26,223 nucleotides of DNA from assembly GCA_964438605.1 (NCBI GenBank), contig CAYTKT010000030.1:1-26223 (forward strand). Reading direction: 5' to 3'. Origin of the DNA: Alangreenwoodia sp964438605 (GTDB lineage Bacteria > Bacillota > Clostridia > Peptostreptococcales > Anaerovoracaceae). The position numbers were made by a program, and so were the translations under genes. The first letter of the stretch is position 1. Every line of letters begins with the position of its first letter. Positions 15,430 through 22,733 of the stretch are shown one piece after another. Below the pieces are notes generated by a model that saw only the letters and a program-made list of their open reading frames with translations, was not told where the DNA came from and did not search any database.

Positions 15430-15609
15430 GCTGAAATAACGGATCATATGGTGAAAGAATAGTTAAAAAATGCTAACCGACTGTTTTATACGGGGAATAC
15501 TATGCTCTGCAAGAAAGACGGCGCGGACTGTTGACCGTTGCAGCAAAGCGCGGAAATTCCGAATGAGAATGTAAATTTACATAAAACTGCGTTAAATCTA
15601 TATCAAATG

Positions 15610-15638
15610 TTGCAATTCTGCTTGTTTTCGCGGATAAT
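15610..15638 (+). promoter_or_regulatory. Predicted promoter of the nicotinate phosphoribosyltransferase gene
   Basis: -35 TTGCAA and -10 GATAAT are separated by 17 bp. Transcription would start near 15645, giving a leader of about 100 bases that contains a possible 18-codon peptide ORF and a small AGGT/ACCT stem. The region between 15430 and 15609 shows nothing else that I can name. Confidence 0.5.
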
Positions 15639-15657
15639 ATTAAAAGGAAAGTGTTAA

Positions 15658-15714
15658 ATGCCGGGAATGATCTTTGCAATTTGCCTGCGGAGTTCCTTCC
15701 CCCAAAAATCATGA
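15658..15714 (+). CDS. Possible 18-residue leader peptide
   Basis: ATG at 15658 is preceded by AAGGAAAG about seven bases upstream and encodes MPGMIFAICLRSSFPQKS. It sits between the predicted promoter and the nicotinate phosphoribosyltransferase start, 32 bp before that GTG codon. Nothing in its codons suggests classical attenuation, and it has no homologue that I recognise. It may be a chance ORF. Confidence 0.25.
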   Translation: MPGMIFAICLRSSFPQKS

Positions 15715-15746
15715 AAAAGGTTTGAGACCTGAATGGGGTACATAAG

Positions 15747-17192
15747 GTGAATATTCAACCAGAAAAAAAATATAATTACACAATGCTCACTGACTTTTAC
15801 GAGTTGACGATGGCCAACGGATATTTTGAACTTGGCAAACAAGATGAAATTGCGTATTTTGATATGTTTTTCCGGAAAGTTCCTGATAACGGGGGCTTTG
15901 CCATTATGGCGGGTCTGGAACAGGTCGTTGACTATCTGCAAAATCTCGAATTTACAGATGAAGATATTGCGTATCTCAGAAGCAAGAACTGTTTCAGTGA
16001 AGATTTTTTACAGTATCTTAAGGATTTTGAATTTAAATGCGATGTCTGGGCTGTTCCGGAAGGAATGCCAATTTTCCCGTATGAACCTATCATCACAGTC
16101 AGAGGGCCGATTATTCAGGCTCAGTTTATCGAAACATTTATACTTCTGTCGATCAATCATCAGTCGCTGATCGCGACGAAAGCGGAACGAATTGTCCGTG
16201 CCGCGAACGGCAGACCAGTTATGGAATTTGGATCGAGGCGGGCGCAGGGAACGGACGCCGCAATTTTCGGAGCACGGGCGGCATATATCGGTGGATGTAC
16301 GGGAACAGCCTGTACGATTGCAGAACAGCTTTTCGGAATTCCGGCGCTTGGGACGATGGCTCACAGCTGGGTTCAGACGTTTGACAGTGAATACGAAGCT
16401 TTCTCGAAATTTGCCGAGCTTTATCCGGATAACTGCGTACTGCTCGTCGATACTTATGACGTGCTGCGCTCTGGCGTTCCAAACGCAATCCGTGTTTTCA
16501 ACGAAAAGAAACCGCGTGTTAAGGGAATCCGTATTGACAGCGGCGATGTCACTTATCTTTCAAATAAAGCAAGAAAAATGCTCGATGAAGCGGGTCATCC
16601 GGACTGCAGCATTGTCGTTTCAAACTCTCTCGATGAATATATTATCCGGGGCGTCATAAATGAAGGCGCCAGCATCGACTCTTTCGGCGTGGGTGAGCGG
16701 CTGATCACGGCAAAGTCGCATCCGGTGTTCGGCGGCGTCTATAAGCTGGCGGGTATCGAAAAGGATGGAAAGGTAATTCCGAAGATTAAAGTCAGCGAAA
16801 ATACGGAAAAAATTACGAATCCGGGCCATAAAAAGGTGTACCGTCTTTACGACAGAAATACGAATAAAGCGATTGCTGATATTATAGCGCTGGCTGATGA
16901 GGAACTGCCGAAGGAACCTTTTGAGATTTTTGACTCGGAACACGTTTGGAAACGAAAAACTGTAAGAAACTGTGACTGTCGTGAACTTCAAGTTCAAATT
17001 TTCCGCGGCGGAAAGCTGGTGTATGAGCTTCCGACACTTCAGGAAATTCAAGCAACATGTCGGGCGGAACTCGACCTGATGTGGGATGAATTAAGGCGCT
17101 TTGAAAATCCGCATGGATATTATGTAGATCTTTCAAAAAAGCTCTGGAATCTCAAGAATGATCTTTTAAATGCAAATAAGAAAACTGACTAA
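15747..17192 (+). CDS. pncB: Nicotinate phosphoribosyltransferase
   Basis: Cytoplasmic enzyme of NAD salvage: nicotinate + PRPP + ATP gives nicotinate mononucleotide. The 481-residue protein starts with the family opening TMLTDFYELTMANGYF, has FDMFFRKVP, the substrate-site segment EFGSRRAQGTDAA at 160-172, the phosphorylated-histidine motif GTMAHSWVQTF with His206, and the VDTYDVLRSGVPNAI and IRIDSGDVTYLS segments of the PRPP-binding barrel. GTG is chosen because it puts the conserved TMLTDFYEL about 12 residues in and has GGGGT seven bases upstream; ATG at codon 13 would cut into the conserved region. It is a single-gene unit facing ilvE convergently. No NiaR-type palindrome was seen in the leader. 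Confidence 0.93.
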   Translation: MNIQPEKKYNYTMLTDFYELTMANGYFELGKQDEIAYFDMFFRKVPDNGGFAIMAGLEQVVDYLQNLEFTDEDIAYLRSKNCFSEDFLQYLKDFEFKCDVWAVPEGMPIFPYEPIITVRGPIIQAQFIETFILLSINHQSLIATKAERIVRAANGRPVMEFGSRRAQGTDAAIFGARAAYIGGCTGTACTIAEQLFGIPALGTMAHSWVQTFDSEYEAFSKFAELYPDNCVLLVDTYDVLRSGVPNAIRVFNEKKPRVKGIRIDSGDVTYLSNKARKMLDEAGHPDCSIVVSNSLDEYIIRGVINEGASIDSFGVGERLITAKSHPVFGGVYKLAGIEKDGKVIPKIKVSENTEKITNPGHKKVYRLYDRNTNKAIADIIALADEELPKEPFEIFDSEHVWKRKTVRNCDCRELQVQIFRGGKLVYELPTLQEIQATCRAELDLMWDELRRFENPHGYYVDLSKKLWNLKNDLLNANKKTD

Positions 17193-17504
17193 ATGGATGT
17201 CAGCTGGGAGAAAATTCAGCCAGGAAAAAATAAAAAATAATCTTTTTATGAGAGAAGGATTAGCAACACTCATTCCGGTCAAATTAAATGGCGGCTTTTA
17301 TCTTTGATCAGTCCCTTTTGAGATGTGGTCTGGCAGGACACTGCACACCTAAGCAGCAGTGGGTCTTATCCGGTGAGGTTTGATTTATTGAACGATGGCA
17401 AGTCGTCGATACGTCTCAAACCGGCAGCACCCTGTCGGCTCATATCTTCAGCAGGCTTCCCATTGGAGAAACTTGTATGGGACCTGCCGAAGACTTTCGG
17501 AAAT
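17193..17504. other. Structured convergent spacer between pncB and ilvE
   Basis: No gene is visible. Apart from the long stem at 17444-17494 there is a CCGGCAG/CTGTCGG hairpin with a CACC loop (17420-17437) and a CACTGC/GCAGTG pair (about 17339-17361). None is followed by a T run on either strand. Three stems in a row in a 160-bp stretch exceed what I see in other spacers here. The region could be the ilvE 3' untranslated region or an RNA on the minus strand. Confidence 0.4.
17444..17494. repeat. 18-bp two-segment hairpin
   Basis: On the plus strand ATCTTCAGCAGG (17444-17455) pairs with CCTGCCGAAGAC (17483-17494) over 12 positions, including two A/C positions that become G-U pairs when read on the minus strand. 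TCCCAT (17458-17463) then pairs with ATGGGA (17477-17482). Only a two-base bulge interrupts the stem. The wobble pairs form only in minus-strand RNA, which suggests that strand is the transcribed one, just downstream of ilvE. Confidence 0.6.
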
Positions 17505-18536
17505 TTAGCCGACTTTGATCTCACGGATCCATCCATCTGGTGCATTGATGTGTCCCATTTGAATACCCGTGAGGGTTTCATAGAGCTTTTTCGTGACAGG
17601 ACCCATCTCGTTCATGCCGCTTGGAAAGACGATTTCTTCTCCGTGATTGTAAATCTTTCCGACAGGAGAAATGACGGCAGCCGTGCCGCACAAGCCACAC
17701 TCGGCAAAATCCTTTATTTCCTCAAAGAAAACTTCACGTTCTTCCACTTCGAGGCCGAGATAATCTTTTGCAACGGTCATCAGAGAACGGCGAGTGATCG
17801 AAGGGAGAATGCTTGGAGATTTTGGTGTGACGACTTTATTATCCTTCGTGATGAACAGGAAGTTTGCACCGCCTGTTTCTTCGACTTTCGTTCTCGTGGC
17901 TGGATCAAGATACATATTTTCGTCGAAGCCTTCTTTGTGGGCTGTGACGATTGCATGGAGACTCATGGCATAGTTAAGGCCGGCCTTGATATGGCCCGTT
18001 CCGTGAGGAGCGGCTCTGTCAAAATCGCTGACTTTGATCGTCAGAGGTTTAATCCCGCCTTTGAAGTAGGGACCGACCGGAGTGACGAACACTCTGAATT
18101 GGTATTCGTCCGCAGGTTTTACACCGATGACAGCGTTCGTGCCGAAGATATAAGGCCTGACATACAGTGTCGCACCGGAGCCGTAAGGCGGAACATACGC
18201 GGCATTTGCGGAAACTGCCTGATCGATAGCGCTGAGAAACTGTTCTTTTGAAACAGGAGGAATTTCAAGTCTTTCAGCAGAACTGATGAGGCGTTCAGCG
18301 TTCAGATCAGGACGGAATGTGACGATTTTACCGTCTTCCGTCGTATATGCTTTCAAGCCTTCAAAAACAGTCTGTGCGTATTGCAGGACACCGGCACATT
18401 CGTTGATTGTGACATTTGCGTCGGATGTAAGTTTGCCGCTGTCCCAGGCGCCATCCTTATAATTGGATATATAGCGCAGTTCCGTCGGCATATAAGCGAA
18501 ATTGAGGTTTGCCCAGTCGATATTCTTCTTTTCCAT
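17505..18536 (-). CDS. ilvE: Branched-chain amino acid aminotransferase
   Basis: PLP enzyme that interconverts leucine, isoleucine and valine with their 2-oxo acids using 2-oxoglutarate/glutamate. The 343-residue protein is of the class IV, mitochondrial/BCAT2-like branch. The Schiff-base lysine is Lys184 in HGTGHIKAGLNYA, the substrate loop VFEGLKAY is at 58-64, and EETGGANFLF (219-228) carries the glutamate that binds the cofactor ring. The C-terminal CGTAAVISPVG segment binds PLP phosphate. The start is supported by AAGGAG ten bases upstream. It is alone on its strand, with an exact-consensus promoter and a palindrome at the start site. A 308-codon ORF antisense to it is a shadow. Confidence 0.95.
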   Translation of the reverse strand: MEKKNIDWANLNFAYMPTELRYISNYKDGAWDSGKLTSDANVTINECAGVLQYAQTVFEGLKAYTTEDGKIVTFRPDLNAERLISSAERLEIPPVSKEQFLSAIDQAVSANAAYVPPYGSGATLYVRPYIFGTNAVIGVKPADEYQFRVFVTPVGPYFKGGIKPLTIKVSDFDRAAPHGTGHIKAGLNYAMSLHAIVTAHKEGFDENMYLDPATRTKVEETGGANFLFITKDNKVVTPKSPSILPSITRRSLMTVAKDYLGLEVEEREVFFEEIKDFAECGLCGTAAVISPVGKIYNHGEEIVFPSGMNEMGPVTKKLYETLTGIQMGHINAPDGWIREIKVG

Positions 18537-18625
18537 GGTGGATCAACTCCTTTTATGTTTAATAGGTGTATGTAGTAGCCGCAAAACGAAGAATTGCGTA
18601 TTCTGACGGGAAAGACCGCCAAAAC

Positions 18626-18648
18626 AAATATATTTACAAAATATATTT
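18626..18648. promoter_or_regulatory. 23-bp palindrome at the ilvE transcription start
   Basis: AAATATATTT-ACA-AAATATATTT is a perfect inverted repeat whose arms are each self-complementary. On the minus strand it begins within one or two bases of the predicted start site, covering roughly +1 to +23. It is suited to be a repressor operator, or a 5'-terminal RNA stem. Confidence 0.5.
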
Positions 18649-18655
18649 ATGTTTC

Positions 18656-18684
18656 ATTATAGAACCCGCGTTTTATGGTGTCAA
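18656..18684 (-). promoter_or_regulatory. Consensus sigma-A promoter of ilvE
   Basis: On the minus strand TTGACA and TATAAT are exact matches with a spacer of exactly 17 bp. The start should be near 18649, leaving a leader of about 112 bases before ATG. Confidence 0.85.
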
Positions 18685-18689
18685 GTTTG

Positions 18690-19094
18690 GCAGGGCGCGG
18701 GAACCTGAAAAAGAACAAAAACGGATTTCACTGCACGCGGCGCGTTGTACGCAATACGCGGTATGCGGCATATAAGGGCTGCAGGAACGCTTTAGGTGCA
18801 AAAACCGGATGGAATTTGTAATACTATGACGAAATTTCAAATTAAAATTGTCTGAATTTGATGCATACAAAATGCTTTTGAAGTTCATATTGAAAAGATT
18901 CACAGAAACACAAAAGTATTAATATGCAACAAATTGAAATATTATTTATCATATAGGAATGAGCAAAATTCTAATTTGTTCATGGAAAAAATGATATATA
19001 GGATATATAGTTAGAAATATTTAATAAATAACTGTATATTCTTGTTTAGCCTTGCAAAATCTGTGTTTTACTCATCCCTATTTATTATAATTAA
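18690..19094. other. Spacer upstream of the ATP synthase operon
   Basis: No gene is visible. The left part (18720-18775) is a GC-rich run of related CGCGG/TACGC/ATGCGG units; the right part is strongly AT-rich. The atp promoter should lie here. The best candidate I see is TTGTTC (18976-18981) with TAGGAT (18999-19004) at 17-bp spacing, but it is weak. A TATAAT at 19086-19091 is too close to the atpB ribosome site to be useful. No atpI gene is present in this spacer. Confidence 0.35.
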
Positions 19095-19109
19095 AAGGAG
19101 GTGAAACTG

Positions 19110-19796
19110 TTGTCTTTAGGAGAGGAACTGCGGGAACATCTGCAAATAGAAACGATCTGGAATGTCCATCTAGGTTCCATCGACGTTCCAATTACCAAGG
19201 GGGTCGTAGTAACCTGGGGAATCATGGCATTTCTCGTGATCGTGTCTATCATCTTCACACGGAATATGAAAATCATTCCGGGTAAGAGACAGGCAATGAT
19301 CGAGTTTGCTATCGAGAAACTCTATGGCATATTCTACAATATTCTCGGGGAAAAAGGGAAGCGTTATATTCCTTATCTGCTTACGGTTCTGCTGTATCTG
19401 GGTATTGCAAATATGCTCGGACTGATCGGGATCGCACCGCCGACAAAGGAGTTAAATACCACAGCTGCTCTGGCGGTCATGAGTATCATACTCATACAGT
19501 ATGCCGCGATACATCAGCGCGGTGTAGGCGGCTGGCTGAAGCACTTCGCTCATCCGATGGGGATTATGGCTCCAATGAATGTTTTGGAGCTGGTTATCAA
19601 ACCGCTGTCTTTGTGTATGCGACTTTTTGGAAATATTCTGGGTGCGTATATCATCATGGAGATGATCATTCTCTGCGTTCCGGCGGTTGTGCCACTTGTC
19701 TTCAGTATGTACTTTGATGTTTTCGACGGACTGCTGCAGGCATACGTATTCTGTTTCCTTACGGCGCTGTTTATTCAGGAAGCTATTGAAGACTGA
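19110..19796 (+). CDS. atpB: F-type ATP synthase subunit a
   Basis: Membrane stator subunit that forms the two ion half-channels against the c-ring. The 228-residue protein has about five to six hydrophobic segments and the essential arginine Arg171 in LSLCMRLFGNILG. The TTG at 19110 is chosen because AAGGAGGTG (19095-19103) lies seven bases before it; the in-frame GTG at 19101 is part of that ribosome site and cannot be the start. A further in-frame CTG lies between. It is the first gene of the atpBEFHAGDC operon, with no atpI before it. It is separated from atpE by about 180 bp, the longest gap in the operon, which carries two hairpins. Confidence 0.93.
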   Translation: MSLGEELREHLQIETIWNVHLGSIDVPITKGVVVTWGIMAFLVIVSIIFTRNMKIIPGKRQAMIEFAIEKLYGIFYNILGEKGKRYIPYLLTVLLYLGIANMLGLIGIAPPTKELNTTAALAVMSIILIQYAAIHQRGVGGWLKHFAHPMGIMAPMNVLELVIKPLSLCMRLFGNILGAYIIMEMIILCVPAVVPLVFSMYFDVFDGLLQAYVFCFLTALFIQEAIED

Positions 19797-19896
19797 TGTA
19801 CAAAGACTTGCAGAACGGAAACAGCGTGTTTTACAGAAATGGCGCGATCTAGAATTTAACCATTCACATGTTCACATATATTGTGACGGTGAAATG

Positions 19897-19930
19897 TGCA
19901 GCAATGCTGCAATGTCCGCACCTGCGGACA
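19897..19930 (+). other. Paired hairpins upstream of atpE
   Basis: TGCAGC-AAT-GCTGCA (19897-19911) and TGTCCGC-ACCT-GCGGACA (19913-19930) are two perfect stems one base apart. They end 30 bp before the strong AGGAGG site of atpE. No T run follows, so they are not terminators. In an operon where the c-subunit is needed in about tenfold excess, an RNA-stabilising or processing role is plausible. Confidence 0.6.
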
Positions 19931-19975
19931 CCATTCTTTACAATCTTTATTTTGAAAAACAGGAGGACAAAAATT

Positions 19976-20197
19976 ATGACAGGTTTAATCGCTATTGGTG
20001 CAGGTATCGCAGTATTAACAGGAATCGGTGCAGGTGTCGGTATCGGCATCGCTACCTCTAAGGCAACAGAAGCTATCGCAAGACAGCCCGAAGCAAAGGG
20101 CGCAATCAACAGTGCACTTATCCTCGGATGCGCACTGGCAGAAGCGACTGCTATCTACGGCCTCGTAGTCGCACTCGTAATTATCTTAATGTTATAG
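19976..20197 (+). CDS. atpE: F-type ATP synthase subunit c
   Basis: A 73-residue hairpin of two membrane helices joined by the polar loop ARQPEAKG (35-42), forming the rotating ring. The ion-binding carboxylate is Glu56 in LAEATAIYGLV. In Na+-type c subunits a glutamine in the first helix and a serine after the glutamate complete the site; here those positions are Ile23 and Ala57, which argues for H+. A longer upstream frame is not used: ATG at 19976 has AGGAGG at the right distance. Its ribosome site is among the strongest in the operon, in keeping with the high copy number of c. Confidence 0.94.
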   Translation: MTGLIAIGAGIAVLTGIGAGVGIGIATSKATEAIARQPEAKGAINSALILGCALAEATAIYGLVVALVIILML

Positions 20198-20233
20198 GAA
20201 GATAAAGGATACTGATAATTTGGAGGCAATAGA

Positions 20234-20722
20234 ATGCTCGAATTAAACTGGGGCGCATTCTGGACCGTTTTCAACATTATAATTCTCTTTATACTGCTTA
20301 GAATTTTTCTGTTCAAGCCGGTGCTCGGAATCCTTGAAAAGCGCCAGACGATGATCAAAGAACAACTCGATTCGGCAGAAACAAAAAATAAAGAGGCTGA
20401 TGAGATGAAGACACGCTATGAAGAGTCGCTGAAGAGTGCGAAGGAGGAGTCCTTTCAGATCGTCAGTGATGCGAAAGAGCGCGCTAAGGTCCAGTACGAT
20501 CACATTATAGATAAAGCAAATGAAGATGCTGCACAAATTGTGCAGCAGGCAGGCAAGGCGGCTGAAGCTGAGCGGGAACAGATGATGCGCGAGGCTCAGG
20601 CCGAACTTGCTCAGGTAGCGCTGGATGCCGCATCCAAGATGCTGGGAAGCAGCGCTGACACAAAAGCCAACCGAAAGATGCTTGATCAGTTCCTGTCGGA
20701 AGAGGGGCCGAAAAATGATTGA
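20234..20722 (+). CDS. atpF: F-type ATP synthase subunit b
   Basis: Peripheral-stalk subunit of 162 residues. One N-terminal membrane helix (WTVFNIIILFILLRIFLF, about 10-27) is followed by a long charged helix rich in Glu, Lys and Ala that forms the right-handed coiled-coil dimer, and a C-terminal end that binds delta. The ribosome site is TGGAGG. Its last codons overlap the start of atpH by 8 bp, so the two are translationally coupled. Confidence 0.94.
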   Translation: MLELNWGAFWTVFNIIILFILLRIFLFKPVLGILEKRQTMIKEQLDSAETKNKEADEMKTRYEESLKSAKEESFQIVSDAKERAKVQYDHIIDKANEDAAQIVQQAGKAAEAEREQMMREAQAELAQVALDAASKMLGSSADTKANRKMLDQFLSEEGPKND

Positions 20723-21218
20723 TTTACCCTTAAACTATGCCAGAGTCTTATATGATATGAATATAGATTCCGAAAGTCTGAACAAGACGCGCAGCCTGCT
20801 GACGGAATCGCCGGAGCTCGCCGACGCACTTGAAAATCCTCTCGTCCAGAAGCAGGAAAAAAGACATGTCATAGAAAAACTGTTTCCGAAGCCGTTGTGG
20901 AACTTCGTAAAAGTTATGAGCGACAATGATGATGTCGTGTACGCAGGAGACATCTTCGACGCGTACGATAAACTGATTCGTGAAAAAGAAAATAAGATAG
21001 AAGCAGTCTTTACCTATGTGACAGAACCGGACGAGGCACAGATCGAGAAGCTCAAATCGAAAATCGAAAGAGATTACGGTAAGAAGAACGTCGAACTTCG
21101 GCTCGAACAGGATACTTCACTCGTAGGAGGATTCATTCTCACAGTCGGCGAGGAGGTCTATGACAGCAGTATCCGGACTTCAATGGCAAAGATGAAGCGT
21201 CATTTTGCAGAGAGGTAA
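20715..21218 (+). CDS. atpH: F-type ATP synthase subunit delta
   Basis: The 167-residue OSCP/delta subunit, which fixes the peripheral stalk to the top of F1. It has the N-terminal six-helix domain (LNYARVLYDMN onward) and the C-terminal signature KIERDYGKKNVELRLEQDTS with LVGGFILTVGEEVYDSSIRT. The ATG at 20715 lies inside the end of atpF with GAGGGG just upstream and gives the normal length; a longer frame opening at 20625 is a read-back into atpF and is rejected. Confidence 0.93.
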   Translation: MIDLPLNYARVLYDMNIDSESLNKTRSLLTESPELADALENPLVQKQEKRHVIEKLFPKPLWNFVKVMSDNDDVVYAGDIFDAYDKLIREKENKIEAVFTYVTEPDEAQIEKLKSKIERDYGKKNVELRLEQDTSLVGGFILTVGEEVYDSSIRTSMAKMKRHFAER

Positions 21219-21222
21219 AAAG

Positions 21223-22725
21223 TTGAGTAATATAAATTCGCAGGGAATTATCTCTGTTTTAAAAAGCGAAATTGAAAATTATGACAGCAAAGTGCAGGTG
21301 GAGGAAACTGGGAAAGTTATCAGCGTAGGCGACGGCATCGCCAACGTCTACGGCCTGCAGAACGTAATGTACGGTGAGCTTGTCGAATTTGAAAACGGCA
21401 CTACGGGTATCGCGCAGAACCTGGAGCAGAAGGTCATCGGCTGCGTATTGCTGGGTACCGATCACGGGATCGTCGAAGGTTCGAAAGTTACGCGCACAGG
21501 CAAACAGGCCGGCGTAGCCGTAGGCGAAAAAATGATCGGTCGCGTTGTTGACGCACTGGGTCATCCACTTGACGGACTCGGCCCGATTAAAACGGACGAT
21601 TACAGACCGGTAGAACATAAAGCGCCGGGCGTAATCACACGAAAAGAAGTATCTGAGCCGCTTCAGACGGGCATTCTGGCGATCGATTCCATGTTCCCGA
21701 TTGGGAGAGGCCAGAGAGAGCTTATTATCGGCGATCGTCAGACAGGCAAGACGGCAATCGCGATAGATACGATTATCAACCAGAAGGGACAGGATGTAAT
21801 CTGCATTTACGTAGCAATCGGCCAGAAAGCGTCCACCGTTGCAAAAACAGTGAACACGCTGAAAAAATATGGCGCGATGGATTACACAATCGTCGTAAAC
21901 TCACCGGCCAGTGAGCCGGCGCCGCTGCAGTATCTCGCACCTTATACGGGTGCCGCAATCGGTGAGCATTTCATGGACCAGTCCAAGGACGTACTCATCG
22001 TTTACGATGACCTGTCCAAGCACGCACAGGCGTATCGTGCCATGTCGCTTTTGCTCCACAGACCACCAGGCCGTGAAGCGTATCCGGGCGACGTATTCTA
22101 CCTGCATTCGAGACTTCTCGAACGCGCGTGCCGCCGTGCGCCTGAATTCGGCGGCGGCTCCATGACGGCACTGCCGATCATTGAAACTCAGGCGGGTGAC
22201 GTATCCGCATATATCCCGACAAACGTTATTTCTATTACGGACGGACAAATCTTCCTCGAAACGAGTCTGTTTAATTCCGGCGTGCGCCCTGCGGTCAACG
22301 TGGGCCTTTCCGTATCGCGTGTCGGCGGTAAAGCTCAGACGAAAGCGATGAAGACGGTATCCGGCTCACTGCGGGTCGATTTGGCTCAGTTCCGTGAAAT
22401 GGAAGTTTTCACACAGTTCAGTTCCGATCTTGACGATGCAACAAAGGAGCTCCTCGCTCACGGCAGAAGCCTGATCGAGATGCTGAAGCAGCCGTTGTAC
22501 AGCCCGATGCCGCTTTACAAGCAGGTTATCTTATTGTGCGCGGCGACCAACAAGATGATGATCGACGTTCCGCTCAAGGAAATCGGCGCGTTCAAGGAGG
22601 GCCTTATTGAATACTTTGAAGCATCGCATCCAGAGATCATTGAGGAAATCAATGACAAGAAAGTCGTGACAGACGAACTGAAGGAAAAGATCTTGTCGGT
22701 GACGAAAGACTACAAGGGCAGGTAG
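21223..22725 (+). CDS. atpA: F-type ATP synthase subunit alpha
   Basis: Non-catalytic nucleotide-binding subunit of F1, 500 residues. The P-loop GDRQTGKT is at 169-176, the family signature segment PAVNVGLSVSRVGGKAQ is present, and SVGDGIANVYGL lies in the N-terminal crown. The TTG at 21223 is chosen: it has GAGAGG about seven bases upstream and gives the usual N-terminus, whereas the TTG at 21205 lies inside atpH and has no site. It starts 4 bp after the atpH stop. Both atpB and atpA therefore appear to start with TTG. Confidence 0.95.
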   Translation: MSNINSQGIISVLKSEIENYDSKVQVEETGKVISVGDGIANVYGLQNVMYGELVEFENGTTGIAQNLEQKVIGCVLLGTDHGIVEGSKVTRTGKQAGVAVGEKMIGRVVDALGHPLDGLGPIKTDDYRPVEHKAPGVITRKEVSEPLQTGILAIDSMFPIGRGQRELIIGDRQTGKTAIAIDTIINQKGQDVICIYVAIGQKASTVAKTVNTLKKYGAMDYTIVVNSPASEPAPLQYLAPYTGAAIGEHFMDQSKDVLIVYDDLSKHAQAYRAMSLLLHRPPGREAYPGDVFYLHSRLLERACRRAPEFGGGSMTALPIIETQAGDVSAYIPTNVISITDGQIFLETSLFNSGVRPAVNVGLSVSRVGGKAQTKAMKTVSGSLRVDLAQFREMEVFTQFSSDLDDATKELLAHGRSLIEMLKQPLYSPMPLYKQVILLCAATNKMMIDVPLKEIGAFKEGLIEYFEASHPEIIEEINDKKVVTDELKEKILSVTKDYKGR

Positions 22726-22733
22726 GTGATTTC

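Noticed and set aside
15170..15439. 89-codon ORF downstream of uvrA
   Set aside because: Cys/Arg-rich with no ribosome site, and it reads through the terminator stem at 15389-15429.
17325..18251. 308-codon plus-strand ORF antisense to ilvE
   Set aside because: It lies almost wholly over the ilvE coding strand, has no ribosome site, and its Arg/Cys/Phe-rich composition is that of a shadow frame; ilvE has all the family motifs.
19086..19091. TATAAT directly before atpB as the atp promoter
   Set aside because: A start from it would fall within the Shine-Dalgarno sequence, and there is no -35 at the proper distance.
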